NCBI GenBank assembly: GCA_016700115.1
Contig: CP064999.1
Span: 1,178,001 to 1,242,000, forward strand
Origin: Sphingobacteriales bacterium
GTDB lineage: Bacteria > Bacteroidota > Bacteroidia > Chitinophagales > UBA2359
Reading direction: 5' to 3'
Length of the DNA stretch: 64,000 nt
The notes beneath the pieces were generated by a model. The model worked only from the letters and a program-made list of their open reading frames with translations, made no database searches and had not been told where the DNA came from. Positions within the stretch are counted from its first letter, which is position 1. Every line of letters starts with the position of its first letter. Positions 26,023 through 35,562 of the stretch are shown one piece after another. A program made the position numbers and the translations under genes.

Positions 26023-26397
26023 ATGGCAACTAAAAAAGAAATAGCACAGCATTTTTTATCTCTATGTGCAAAGGGAGATTCTCGCAAGGCATTCGGGCTT
26101 TATGTCAGTCAGGATTTTAAGCATCACAATGTTTACTTTAAAGGTGATGCCGAAACTTTGATGGTGGCAATGGAAGAATCGGCAAACACAAATCCCGATA
26201 AAATATTTACCATGTTAAGGGCTTTGGAAGACGGGGATCTGGTTGCTGTTCATTCTCATATAGTGCAGCAACCCGGCGAATTGGGTTATGCGGTCATGCA
26301 CATTTTGCGGTTTGACGAAAACAACAAAATAGTCGAAGCGTGGGATTTTGGGCAGGAAGTTCCGGCTGATTGTGTTAACGAAAACGGTATGTTTTGA
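26023..26397 (+). CDS. SnoaL-like / NTF2-fold protein
   Basis: 124 aa, one NTF2-like (SnoaL) cone fold: an opening helix pair, DFKHHNVYFKGDAE, HSHIVQQP and the final strand HILRFDENNKIVEAWDFGQ, which is the most conserved family signature. Members are small hydrolases, isomerases or ligand-binding proteins. No specific substrate can be read. It stands alone and is convergent with the START gene. Confidence 0.8.
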   Translation: MATKKEIAQHFLSLCAKGDSRKAFGLYVSQDFKHHNVYFKGDAETLMVAMEESANTNPDKIFTMLRALEDGDLVAVHSHIVQQPGELGYAVMHILRFDENNKIVEAWDFGQEVPADCVNENGMF

Positions 26398-26442
26398 CCC
26401 AACCATCCATACAGATACTGAAAACGGGAGGTTGTTGGGTGG

Positions 26443-27060
26443 TTATTTTGCCAACAGTTTTTTCATTTCAAGCAAGGTATAATAAGGAATATCGGTAGCG
26501 GTGGAGTTTGCCAACCAATCGGGAAGGGAGCCTCCCGGATCGGATTCTAACTGGTAAATAATTTCTACCATTCCGTTGGGCTTAGGGCTTGCCTGCCACA
26601 ACCCGCTAAATCTCGGAACCCGAACTTTGTCCGATTTTTCCGGAATAAAATCTTTTACGCCGGTTAGTTTAAAAGATACAGTACCATCTGCCTTTTTTTC
26701 GGCAATTACCTTGCTGATTAAATCTCGATCGCTTACCGGCCAAGGAGCATCGGTAACGGTATAAACATAGTATTCCGTTTCAGAAACTTGTTTTAATAAC
26801 TTGCTTTCCGAACATTTATACATCCATTTGGTGTAGCCGTCAAACTTGCGGAGTAACTCAACGACATCGTCCACTGAGGCTTTTACTTGAACGACTCCTT
26901 TAGAATCTTTAAGGTTGCCAAGCGACGAGGGGCGGGTAAATACTTTGATGGCATCTTTTTCTTTGGCAAGTTGCCAACTCGATTTGTTTGTAGCGCCAAT
27001 ACCCAACAAGAGAAAGACGATTAAAAGAGACAGGGAAATGACAGGGGTTATTTTAGCCAT
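26443..27060 (-). CDS. exported START domain protein
   Basis: 205 aa with an N-terminal hydrophobic signal (residues 4-24) and a START/SRPBCC lipid-binding fold: WQLAKEKDAIKVFTR, WMYKCSESKLLK, TEYYVYTVTDAPWPVSDRDLI and SDPGGSLPDWLAN, all typical of StAR-like domains in Bacteroidota. It probably binds a hydrophobic ligand in the periplasm. The C-terminus ends after YYTLLEMKKLL. Confidence 0.88.
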   Translation of the reverse strand: MAKITPVISLSLLIVFLLLGIGATNKSSWQLAKEKDAIKVFTRPSSLGNLKDSKGVVQVKASVDDVVELLRKFDGYTKWMYKCSESKLLKQVSETEYYVYTVTDAPWPVSDRDLISKVIAEKKADGTVSFKLTGVKDFIPEKSDKVRVPRFSGLWQASPKPNGMVEIIYQLESDPGGSLPDWLANSTATDIPYYTLLEMKKLLAK

Positions 27061-27255
27061 GATGATGATTCCGATTTGTTTTCTGATGAGACTACTGACT
27101 GTGATGAGTAAAGAAAGATTAAGTTAGAAGTGCAAATTTAAGCACGATTTATCCATAATACTAACCTTGTTGTTTGCTTTAGTCAAAATAGGCTTTTAAT
27201 GGGCAGTTTTCTCAAAGGATGTTTTGCCTTTTAAATTTATTGTTTCAAAGGGTGG

Positions 27256-27906
27256 TTAACCGGCTTCGGGCAAATCAAAGGGCAATCCGGGAATCAACTC
27301 GGCTAAACTAAAATGATAGTTGACAACTACTCCTTTATGTTCGCCATCAACAATATCGCCGAGGCCTGATTTTCGTCTGAACCTTCTTTTGTTCAGATAC
27401 TTGTCATATATAACTTGCAAGACATCAATTTCCTGATAAAACAAACGGAAATTGCTTTTTCCCAACACGCAAGGCCTGTTCAATAAAGCCCAAACAATGT
27501 AAAGCGGAAGATTGGTGGTGTTTTTCACTTCAAAATAACGCAACAAATCGCTCAGGTTGAGGGCAACAGTTTCAGAGGCATATAAATCACCGTTTGGCAA
27601 AGAACTTCTGACCGACATAAAAGTGCGTTGCTGCACTTTAACCTCTATAAAACCGGTAACTGCCCCGGTATCCGGATTGTTAGGATGATACAATTCCAAA
27701 TCGGGATAACCCGAGGTTGTGCTTTTTTGAGCAAAGTAACGGTTATGCCGGTTGATATGTCTAATCAGTGCTTGTTCGTATTTTTCCGATAACCTGCTGT
27801 CGTTTTCAAACAGATATTGCTCTTTGCTTTTTCCGTCACAACGGGTAGGGCAGGTTTCACAATTGTAATGATACTTGCCCAATTTTTCATACAACTGATT
27901 ATCCAT
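27256..27906 (-). CDS. PD-(D/E)xK nuclease-like protein with N-terminal Cys cluster
   Basis: 216 aa. Near the N-terminus CETCPTRC could bind a metal or an iron-sulfur cluster. The segment GYPDLELYHP, followed by GFIEVKVQQRTF about 15 residues on, fits the D...ExK arrangement of PD-(D/E)xK nucleases. It starts three bases after the polX-like stop and is therefore co-translated with it, which supports a role in DNA repair or processing (inference). I do not recognise a named family. Confidence 0.65.
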   Translation of the reverse strand: MDNQLYEKLGKYHYNCETCPTRCDGKSKEQYLFENDSRLSEKYEQALIRHINRHNRYFAQKSTTSGYPDLELYHPNNPDTGAVTGFIEVKVQQRTFMSVRSSLPNGDLYASETVALNLSDLLRYFEVKNTTNLPLYIVWALLNRPCVLGKSNFRLFYQEIDVLQVIYDKYLNKRRFRRKSGLGDIVDGEHKGVVVNYHFSLAELIPGLPFDLPEAG

Positions 27907-27909
27907 AAC

Positions 27910-29571
27910 CTACCATTTTTTCGACAGTGCAAGTGCTACTTGCTCAACATTTCGGGTGTTGAGGGTAAAGGTTTTGTGCAATCCCCCTTTACGGGCAGCA
28001 TACACCCCATATTTCACATGCCCTAACCCTTGGGTGTTGTGTGCATCGGGATTTACCGAAAGTAATACCCCTTTTTCGAGACAATACGGAATCCATCGCC
28101 AGTCTATATCCAAACGATAAGGGTTGGCATTGATTTCTATGACGACTTTATTGGCAGCACAGGCATCAATAATTTTATGGTGATTGACCGGATACCCTGC
28201 TCTTGTCAGCAATAAGCGTCCGGTCATGTGTCCTAAAATAACGGTATGCGGGTTTTCGATTGCTTTTAATAGCCTTCGGTTGGCTTTTTCTTCGTCCATG
28301 TTCAGGTTTGAATGAACAGAAGCTATGACAAAATCGAAAGAGTTAAGCACATCATCGTTATAATCGAGGCTGCCATCGCTCAAAATATCAGCCTCAATTC
28401 CTTTAAAAATTTTAAACGGGGCAAGCGTTAAGTTTAGTTGGTCAATCTCCTCGTGTTGTCTGATGATGTCTTGTTCCGAAAGTCCGTTGGCATAAAAGGC
28501 TGCTTTTGAATGGTCGGTAATGCCCAAATAACGGTAGCCCAAATCTTTACAGGCTTGTGCCATCACTTCCAACGAATCTCGTCCGTCAGAGTAGGTACTA
28601 TGGGCGTGAATAATGCCGGTAATGTCTTCAATACTCAACAATTCCGGAATTCGGCCATTTTTGGCCTTTTCTACTTCACCTAATCCCTCTCTCAGTTCAG
28701 TTTCTATATATTGCAATCCAAGGCTTTGATACACGCCAAATTCGGTGGTTGCCTTTTTGTTGGGAGGACCAATAGCGACAAGTTGTTCCCAATGGGTGTG
28801 CGTAGCCGTAGTTTTCAATAACTGGTATGAAGCGCTCTCTTTCGAATTCATCCGGTACAGAATGAGTGGAATCCCCGCAGCAGTTTGTAGATGAGCCGCG
28901 TTTTCATCTTCCGAAATCAAGGTTAACCCGAGTGTTTGACACCAATCTTCGAGTCGGTTCCAATTACCTTCTATCAGCAGTTCCACCTGATCAATCACCT
29001 CGCAACGCCTGCGAAACTGACCGGTCAGCATGACTTGTCCAACTTCGGGCAGTTTGGCAAAGGATTCGCAAATTTGCATGGCTTCTGTCTCAATATCCCC
29101 ATAACGGTACCGTTTTGCATTGGCTAAATAATATTCAATGCTTTTCCTGATGGTTTCCTGTACTTTTTCACCAAAGCCCTTTAACCGGAGCAGCCTGTTT
29201 TCTTCACAGGCATAGAGCAATTCTCCTACGGTATCAACCTCAAGTTCTTTCCAAATAGATTTTACTTTCTTGGGGCCAAGACCTTTGATGCGCAACATCT
29301 CGACAACGCCCGCCGGGGTAGTCTGCAACAGTTTGTCCATCAAATCGAAACTTCCGGTATGAAGCAGGCTTATAATTTTGGAGGCTATTGCTTTGCCGAT
29401 TCCGGGGATGTCTTCTAACTCGGCTTCGGACATGCTGTTTAATGTAGCCGGTTGCTGTTCAATGGTTCGGGCGGCGTTTTCATAAGACCTGATTTTAAAC
29501 GGGTTGTCCCCGTGAAGCTCCATCAGTCCGGCAAGCAACTTAAATTTAGCGGCAATATCTTTGTTTCGCAT
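27910..29571 (-). CDS. PolX-like HhH-PHP protein with degenerate polymerase site
   Basis: 553 aa from the ATG at 29571 (an ATG ten codons earlier is possible). The order is that of bacterial PolX. An HhH 8-kDa-like domain has DIPGIGKAIASKI and MLRIKGLGPKKVKSIW. A pol-beta-like palm follows, then a C-terminal PHP phosphoesterase domain with HAHSTYSDGRDS, GITDHS, and later His/Asp ligands (VHSNLN, NPDAH). In the palm, the usual G-G/S...GD-x-D segment reads TGQFRRRCEVIDQVELL, so the two catalytic Asp appear as Gln and Glu. DNA synthesis is therefore unlikely, while the PHP exonuclease/phosphatase may work. Base-excision or end processing is a reasonable inference. It forms an operon with the nuclease-like gene. 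Confidence 0.85.
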   Translation of the reverse strand: MRNKDIAAKFKLLAGLMELHGDNPFKIRSYENAARTIEQQPATLNSMSEAELEDIPGIGKAIASKIISLLHTGSFDLMDKLLQTTPAGVVEMLRIKGLGPKKVKSIWKELEVDTVGELLYACEENRLLRLKGFGEKVQETIRKSIEYYLANAKRYRYGDIETEAMQICESFAKLPEVGQVMLTGQFRRRCEVIDQVELLIEGNWNRLEDWCQTLGLTLISEDENAAHLQTAAGIPLILYRMNSKESASYQLLKTTATHTHWEQLVAIGPPNKKATTEFGVYQSLGLQYIETELREGLGEVEKAKNGRIPELLSIEDITGIIHAHSTYSDGRDSLEVMAQACKDLGYRYLGITDHSKAAFYANGLSEQDIIRQHEEIDQLNLTLAPFKIFKGIEADILSDGSLDYNDDVLNSFDFVIASVHSNLNMDEEKANRRLLKAIENPHTVILGHMTGRLLLTRAGYPVNHHKIIDACAANKVVIEINANPYRLDIDWRWIPYCLEKGVLLSVNPDAHNTQGLGHVKYGVYAARKGGLHKTFTLNTRNVEQVALALSKKW

Positions 29572-29787
29572 AGATGAAATAGTTGGTTTTGGGTTGAACA
29601 AAAGATATAATACTCAATGTCTTAACCGGAATTTAGTATCCAAACTATGGAAGAATGGGCTATATTTCCCGTTTGAGTAGTGCAAGATAAGCGTTTTGCC
29701 CCAATTAACAGTCCTCCGTTTTATTCAAACAGTACAACTTTTCTTATATGCTTTCTGTTTGAGAAGTAATCAACCAAATTTAACCAA

Positions 29788-31125
29788 ATGAGAAAAGTGT
29801 TTGTCTCTATTGTATTATTTTTCATTGTATTTATTCCTTTGATTGCTCAGGTCAGCACCGTTTCATCAGACACGGATTGGGAAAAACAACAAGCATTTCT
29901 GTCCGGTTCCTACGAAGCTGAAATCATTATTCGGATAGGAGATGTGGACAATCTTGGTTTTGGATGGCCGGAAGGGTTTGACCCTTTTTGCGGACGCATG
30001 ACCGAAGCACATAGCTATCCCTGGGAAATAAACCCAAATGACTTACCGGGATTTGACCGTATATTATTGTCTTCAAAGTTTAACCCATCTAAAGAACAGA
30101 CTTGCGGCACCGACGGCTATACTATTTCGTATGATTCCAACACCTCAAAACCGGTTGTATTTAATCTGCCCACAGATATAGCCAAAGGAACGGTCGTTAA
30201 AAACGCATGGGTTCAGTTGTTTATTGACGATTTTCAGTCGCCCTCTTTTTGTTCCCGCTTTCAGGTAACCATAAACGGCAACCGCTTTAATGAAGCTGAA
30301 AAAATCATCAACGCCATTGATCAGACCGGACCTGTCGGAAAGTTAATCAGCATACCTGTTCCTGAAGATTTTTACGCTTTAATAACAGAGGGCAAATCAC
30401 TGAGGTTTTTAATTGACGAAATCAACGGAGCAGGCGATGGCTTTGCTCTTGATTTTATTCGGTTGTTGGTCAATCGAAAGTATGAAAATACCTGTAAAGG
30501 AAACGTTCGTGGTGTTGTATTGGACCAGGAATCCGGCAACCCGGTGGCAGGCGCAAAAGTATGGAGCAGCAACTATACGGCTTCGACCACCAATTCAAAC
30601 GGCAATTTTGAGTTGAAAGACATACCCGCCGGATTTGAGATACTCACTGCCTCTGCCAATGGTTACGCAGACGGTACTGGAATGGCAGATATCGGCGAAG
30701 GAGATGACAACGCAGAAGTAACTATTTATTTGCAAAAAGGAGGAACCACCATTCTGTTTGACAATCAAAAAATAGCAATCGGCGAAGCGGTAAGTTTAAA
30801 AAATATTATGTTCGATTTAGCTAAAGCCGATATTAAACCTGCGTCAAAACCTGAGTTAGACAAAGTTGTCGCACTACTTAAAGCAAACCCCACTGCCGAA
30901 ATAGAACTTTCGGGCCATACCTCTTCTGAAGGTGAGGCTGAATATAACCGCTCTCTGTCATATCGAAGGGTAAAAGCCTGTAAAGATTACATCGTATCAA
31001 ATGGAATAGATTCGGGCAGAATCGTTGCCATAGGTTATGGCCCTGACAGGCCGGTAGCCCCAAATGACACTGAAACCAACCGGGCAAAAAACAGAAGGGT
31101 AGAAATGAGGTTGATTAAATATTAA
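29788..31125 (+). CDS. OmpA family protein with carboxypeptidase-regulatory-like domain
   Basis: 445 aa. Signal peptide to about residue 20 (PLIAQ). The N-terminal 220 residues form a beta-rich domain of unknown type with paired Cys. Next is a carboxypeptidase-D regulatory-like domain (VRGVVLDQESGNPVAGAKV, NSNGNFELKDIPAGF; about 240-310). The last 110 residues are an OmpA domain that binds peptidoglycan (IMFDLAKADIKPAS, ELSGHTSSEGEAEYNRSLSYRR, GYGPDRPVAPNDTETNRAKNRRVEM). It probably anchors an outer-membrane or periplasmic structure to the wall. Confidence 0.88.
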   Translation: MRKVFVSIVLFFIVFIPLIAQVSTVSSDTDWEKQQAFLSGSYEAEIIIRIGDVDNLGFGWPEGFDPFCGRMTEAHSYPWEINPNDLPGFDRILLSSKFNPSKEQTCGTDGYTISYDSNTSKPVVFNLPTDIAKGTVVKNAWVQLFIDDFQSPSFCSRFQVTINGNRFNEAEKIINAIDQTGPVGKLISIPVPEDFYALITEGKSLRFLIDEINGAGDGFALDFIRLLVNRKYENTCKGNVRGVVLDQESGNPVAGAKVWSSNYTASTTNSNGNFELKDIPAGFEILTASANGYADGTGMADIGEGDDNAEVTIYLQKGGTTILFDNQKIAIGEAVSLKNIMFDLAKADIKPASKPELDKVVALLKANPTAEIELSGHTSSEGEAEYNRSLSYRRVKACKDYIVSNGIDSGRIVAIGYGPDRPVAPNDTETNRAKNRRVEMRLIKY

Positions 31126-31180
31126 AAGACAAAGCGGGCAATATAGTACGATATAATTGCAAGGCTGTCAGTGTTATCCG

Positions 31181-32824
31181 CTACTTTTTAAGCAACTGCA
31201 TCACACCCTGCAAGGGAATAATAGCCCAGGTAGGACGGAAATTAAGTTCATAGCCCAGTTCATAAACTGCTTTTTCGAGCAGGCAATATTCTAACAGGTA
31301 TTTTACTTCGGGAAGATATCCAATGTCAAGTCGGTTTTTATGGGCTGTATGGAGGTATGTGTTCATAAAAACAGCTACCAATGCGGCATAGTATTTTTCG
31401 CCGGCAGCAAATAGTTGTTTGCGAGGGTAGGTTAAACCGCTTTGTTCATTAAAAATAGTGGCGTATATGGCATAGTGGAAAGAGCGCAACATTCCGGCCA
31501 CATCTTTTAGAGGGGATTGTTTAACCTTTCGGTCGTGAATGGTATTTTCAGGTTCTCCTTCAAAGTCAAGAATACAAAAATCGTTGTCAGGCGTTACCAA
31601 CACTTGACCAAGGTGATAATCGCCATGAATGCGAATGCGGCGACTTGTCAGATACAGTTCGTCAAAGCTGAGGATACGGTTTATAATATCTGTTTTAAGT
31701 CGTAAAAATTCGCGGGCATGCTCTAATGCCAAACCACTCAAACGGCTCAGACTTTGTTCGACCAAGGTGCAACGGGTATCAAATTGATAAAGCAATCTGT
31801 TTTTAAGCCAAACTGTATAATCTCCATTAAAGTCTGAAGGGGTAAACCGGACATCCTGCATATCGGACGAAAGCGCAATGTGCATTTGTGCAGTGCGAAG
31901 GGAAAGCAGTTGAATGCTTTTTAGCACATCAAAGCCTATCAGTTCAATCAGGTTTTCACTAAACCGGCTTATTTTCAGCGGGCGCAACAACTTTATCTGC
32001 TCTATTGATTCGGGGTCAATCTGCTTTTCTTCTAACCGCTTAAAGAAGCTCAAAATATGGTTGAGCATAAAGGGCCAAGCATCGCCCTTGTTTTCAATTC
32101 GTTCCTGCATCAAAGCGACCGACACATCGTAAGTTTTTTTACGTTTCCAGGTAATGCTGCCTGCAAAACGGGGGGAATATTTAAACCCTGCCCGTTCGGT
32201 AAGGAAATAGGTGATTTCTGAGTCGGGGTTCGGGTCGCGAAACAAACGGCGGTAGATTTTGAGAAAAAACCGGTTGTCATAGACAATAGAGGTATTGCTT
32301 TGGTCAACTCCCAGCAGTTTTGAAGTCGGGCGATAGTCGGAGACATCATCTAACTGCTTTAGAACAGAGCCTTTTAAAAATTTTAACGCACCGTTTCCTA
32401 CATTGACTTCATCGTTGTGTAGCAGGTGGAAGAACAATTGCTGCCGGAAAGCATCAGAATACAAGGCATCTGCAAGCCATCCATTTTCGCCATTTACTAT
32501 AATCGGCGTAATAAGGGACTGGGGGTCTTGTTGCGCTTCGTCTTGTTTATAAACAAACATGATAGGGAGAAAATATTGTTGCGCCAAACCGGTATCCGGT
32601 ATTACTTCAATCACCAACAAATAAACCTCTTTAGCTTCAGGAAAAGGAAAAGGCAACAACTTATCTATTCCTACTTGTTTTAAAGTACTGGTTTTGGCAG
32701 CAAACCAACGGCGTTCCTGCAAATAGGCCGGAAATACAATTTCGTTGAGATGGGCAACCAAAGCCTTGTCCTCAAACAGAGTATCCCAGTTGTTATCGGT
32801 GGTTATGGGAGAAGAGATAAGCAT
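31181..32824 (-). CDS. maltokinase (Pep2/Mak1-like)
   Basis: 547 aa from the ATG at 32824. It probably phosphorylates maltose to maltose 1-phosphate, the donor for GlgE. The N-terminal cap has FPAYLQERRWFAAKTS, a family hallmark. The kinase core has the Brenner motif IRIHGDYHLGQVLVTP with the catalytic Asp and the metal-binding DFEGEP. The nucleotide-binding lobe is as in eukaryotic-like aminoglycoside kinases. In many genomes it is fused to or next to treS and glgE; here neither is nearby. Confidence 0.88.
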   Translation of the reverse strand: MLISSPITTDNNWDTLFEDKALVAHLNEIVFPAYLQERRWFAAKTSTLKQVGIDKLLPFPFPEAKEVYLLVIEVIPDTGLAQQYFLPIMFVYKQDEAQQDPQSLITPIIVNGENGWLADALYSDAFRQQLFFHLLHNDEVNVGNGALKFLKGSVLKQLDDVSDYRPTSKLLGVDQSNTSIVYDNRFFLKIYRRLFRDPNPDSEITYFLTERAGFKYSPRFAGSITWKRKKTYDVSVALMQERIENKGDAWPFMLNHILSFFKRLEEKQIDPESIEQIKLLRPLKISRFSENLIELIGFDVLKSIQLLSLRTAQMHIALSSDMQDVRFTPSDFNGDYTVWLKNRLLYQFDTRCTLVEQSLSRLSGLALEHAREFLRLKTDIINRILSFDELYLTSRRIRIHGDYHLGQVLVTPDNDFCILDFEGEPENTIHDRKVKQSPLKDVAGMLRSFHYAIYATIFNEQSGLTYPRKQLFAAGEKYYAALVAVFMNTYLHTAHKNRLDIGYLPEVKYLLEYCLLEKAVYELGYELNFRPTWAIIPLQGVMQLLKK

Positions 32825-33030
32825 AAAAACGGATTTATGCGGTAAAAATAGGCAACCCAATCTGTTTTTAGATAGGCAGATTAAAATTATTACCACATTA
32901 AGCCCGTATCAATAGCTAAAGACCGGCTATTATCTAAATTGGGGGGTAAATCTTAAACGATTAGCACAAAAAACCACTTTGCCCGAATAGTTTTCTGCAA
33001 CTCACTAAGGGTTTCCATCAAAAAAAGGAA

Positions 33031-33273
33031 TTATTCTTTTATAACCGGATCTGCTTTTTTGGTGCGGGAGGTGTTGGTATCTTTATCCGCATCTATCCCT
33101 TCTTCTAGTTCGTTTTGGATGGTAGATTTGGCTTGGTTAAACTCTCTGATACCACGTCCCAACCCACGCGCAAGTTCGGGAATTTTTTTGCCGCCAAACA
33201 AAAGCAAAACAATCAATAAAATCAAAATCATTTCACCTCCTCCCGGAAAAGAAAACAACAACAGCGTATTCAT
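33031..33273 (-). CDS. tatA: Sec-independent protein translocase TatA/TatE
   Basis: 80 aa. One N-terminal transmembrane helix (GGEMILILLIVLLLFGGKKIPELARGLG) contains the conserved FG-x-K-x-I/L-PEL hinge, followed by an amphipathic helix (GRGIREFNQAK) and a charged tail. It forms the pore of the twin-arginine translocase for folded proteins. No tatC lies in this window. Start at 33273 is the only Met before the helix apart from an internal one at residue 15. Confidence 0.92.
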   Translation of the reverse strand: MNTLLLFSFPGGGEMILILLIVLLLFGGKKIPELARGLGRGIREFNQAKSTIQNELEEGIDADKDTNTSRTKKADPVIKE

Positions 33274-33441
33274 AACTTTATTTTTTACTTGTGTAATAGT
33301 AAAGGTACATCTTTTAAAAACAAATTGCCTAAAAATGTGCCTTTTTCTTTAGTTTGGTTTAATAACGCATCAACAGGGTTATTTTGTGCGATGCAGCAAT
33401 TCAAAAACATCAATTTTCTTTCCCTGTTTTTGCAACAATTA

Positions 33442-34083
33442 CTACTCGTTCAAAAACGGGTTGTTCAATCGCTCATAACCTATGGTAGTAGCCGGACCAT
33501 GGCCTGAATAAACAACAACCTCATCTCCTAATGGTAAAAGCTGTTCTTCTATACTTTTAATCAGTGTGCGATAGCTCCCTCCGGGCAAATCGGTCCGGCC
33601 AATGCTGCCTCTAAACAAAACATCTCCACCAATAACAAATGAATCTTGCTTGCTATACAAACAGATACTTGCAGGCGAATGTCCGGGGGTAAATAAAATC
33701 TCCAATTCTGATTCTCCAAACCGCAAGGTTTCCCCGGGAACCAAATATACGGATGCCTTTGGGGACTCGTCAATTCTAAAACCCCACAACATCCCGGACT
33801 GTAAGGCAAAAGCTAAAACCGGCACTTCCCCTTCATGAATAGCTAAAGGGATATTGTATTTGTCGGCAACAAACCGGTTGCCTGCAACATGATCAACATG
33901 ACAATGGGTGTTGATGAGCAAAACGGGGGTTAATTTTTTCTTTTCAATAAAGGCAACCAAACGTTTGCGCTCGGCTTCGTTATGACAACCGGGGTCAATT
34001 ATCAAACATTCACCGGTTTGGTCGTAAAGGAGGTATGTGTTTTCTGAAAAAGGGTTAAACGTAAAACTCTCTACCTGAATCAT
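33442..34083 (-). CDS. MBL-fold metallohydrolase (glyoxalase II-like)
   Basis: 213 aa. Metal ligands: NTHCHVDHVAGN (H-x-H-x-D-H), TPGHSPAS, GDVLFRGSIGRTD and YSGHGPAT, in the order of short GloB-like hydrolases that act on thioesters such as S-lactoylglutathione or related substrates. It lacks the C-terminal helical domain of true GloB, so the substrate is uncertain. Followed by tatA on the same strand after about 170 bases. Confidence 0.9.
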   Translation of the reverse strand: MIQVESFTFNPFSENTYLLYDQTGECLIIDPGCHNEAERKRLVAFIEKKKLTPVLLINTHCHVDHVAGNRFVADKYNIPLAIHEGEVPVLAFALQSGMLWGFRIDESPKASVYLVPGETLRFGESELEILFTPGHSPASICLYSKQDSFVIGGDVLFRGSIGRTDLPGGSYRTLIKSIEEQLLPLGDEVVVYSGHGPATTIGYERLNNPFLNE

Positions 34084-34191
34084 GGAACAATTTGATGTTT
34101 TTGTCCTGCAAAGATACTTTGAAAAGTTTACCTTCTAAGGGGATATTTGGTAAAACCATATTTTGGAAAGAAGGAGGTTTAACCGGACTAA

Positions 34192-34692
34192 CTATGATTT
34201 AGTCTTTGTCAGTTGAACTAAAAAATAACCCGACGGAATAAAGATCAACCCTAAAATTACAGGTAAAAACCAAACTCCGAGGCCATCTGATTGTCCGTTT
34301 GCCTGCTGAATTATTTTAAAAGCTAAATATCCAAAAATCAGAATAATAATCAGTCTTAAATATCTGATGGTTTTGATCGCAATGGTGTATTGGTAAAGGG
34401 CGTTTTCGTTTGTTATGTTGACCGGATAATTTAAAAGGTGTGGAGATCTGCATAACAGGGTTAACCCGATACTTAGCAAAGATGCAATTACCGGCAAAAC
34501 AAGTATATGATATTTTTGACCGAAACTATCAGGTTGTCCGGCAGCATTAAAATGAACAGGAATTAGGTCAGGCAATGAGGAGTAATTCAGGATAACAGCA
34601 ATCCAAATTGCGGTTAAAGCCAAAAAACTGAGGGAGTTTACTATAAAATCGAATGTCGAAAGCGGAATATTTAATTTTGGTCGTTCGGTCAT
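34192..34692 (-). CDS. DUF1648 membrane protein
   Basis: 166 aa with four predicted transmembrane segments. The DUF1648 signature DLIPVHFNAAGQPDSFGQK lies between the first two. This domain occurs in SdpI-like and other small membrane proteins; no function is known for the stand-alone form. Confidence 0.85.
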   Translation of the reverse strand: MTERPKLNIPLSTFDFIVNSLSFLALTAIWIAVILNYSSLPDLIPVHFNAAGQPDSFGQKYHILVLPVIASLLSIGLTLLCRSPHLLNYPVNITNENALYQYTIAIKTIRYLRLIIILIFGYLAFKIIQQANGQSDGLGVWFLPVILGLIFIPSGYFLVQLTKTKS

Positions 34693-34835
34693 CTTATGTA
34701 GTTCAGGTTTTGGTTTATCATTTGAAGCGACCCCATATACATAACTAATAATGGGACAGTTTTTCCATAATAAATAATTGCCCGGCAGTTAAAAGAGTTC
34801 CATAATAGCCGTTTGTATCTCTGCTTCATCAATGG

Positions 34836-35393
34836 TTATTTTCTGATTTCATACCTTAGTTCCAACAATCCGCTTTTAAAGGCTTTTATCCCTTTTAGAT
34901 GTAATGGATATTCTCGTTCGAAATTTTCAAAAAACGGCACGCCGTCTCCCAAAATAACCGGTAAAACATAATACCTGATTTCGTCTGCCAATCCTGACCG
35001 GATAAATTCACTAACGAGTTTTGCTCCTCCTACTACCCAAACATTCCGATAATGGGGTTTTAAGCGTTCGTTGACCAACTGTTGCAAATCACCCGCAAAC
35101 AATTCCACACTCTTTCTTTCGACCGGCAGATTTCTATGGGTTACAACAATGGTCGGTACTTCTCCATAAACCCAACCATAATCTACTGATAACTCGAGCG
35201 CATGTTCGTAGGTGTTTGACCCCATCACAAAACAATCGGCGGACTTTAAAAAATCTTCCGTTGAATCGTCCTCAACCCCGTATTCGTAATGATCGGTCGT
35301 TTCAAACCACGATACGCTGTTATCTTTTTTGGCGATATAACCGTCAAGACTCGCCACCATGTGGACGGTAATGGTAAATGGTTCGGTATTCAT
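34836..35393 (-). CDS. dihydrofolate reductase-family protein (RibD C-terminal type)
   Basis: 185 aa NADPH-dependent reductase fold: VHMVASLDGYIAKKDNSVSWF at the start, DCFVMGSNTYEH, TIVVTHRNLP and VWVVGGAKLVSEFIRSGLADEIRYYVLPVILGDG. This is the YyaP/RibD-C group found in many bacteria with unknown small substrate; it is not a true folate pathway DfrA. Confidence 0.88.
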   Translation of the reverse strand: MNTEPFTITVHMVASLDGYIAKKDNSVSWFETTDHYEYGVEDDSTEDFLKSADCFVMGSNTYEHALELSVDYGWVYGEVPTIVVTHRNLPVERKSVELFAGDLQQLVNERLKPHYRNVWVVGGAKLVSEFIRSGLADEIRYYVLPVILGDGVPFFENFEREYPLHLKGIKAFKSGLLELRYEIRK

Positions 35394-35429
35394 TAATTGT
35401 TATTTTTTATGGGTTAAGATTCATTTTTA

Positions 35430-35533
35430 ATACCATTACATAGTCAATAATAACCCACCCAACCCCTCCGAGGAGGAGAATTTAAAGACTTCAAACATTC
35501 ATGCTTAGTGCAAAATTAAATCATAGTTGATAT
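35430..35533 (-). repeat. ATACCA-bounded intergenic repeat, copy A
   Basis: 104 bases running from ATACCATTACAT to CATAGTTGATAT, reverse-oriented relative to copies C and D. It shares with them AATTTAAAGACTT, CATGCTTAGTGCAAAATT and CCCACCC in inverted order and carries an extra CCCCTCCGAGGAGGAG palindrome. Confidence 0.75.
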
Positions 35534-35562
35534 AAAAGGCCATTCCTGTTCTGAATTTCGGG

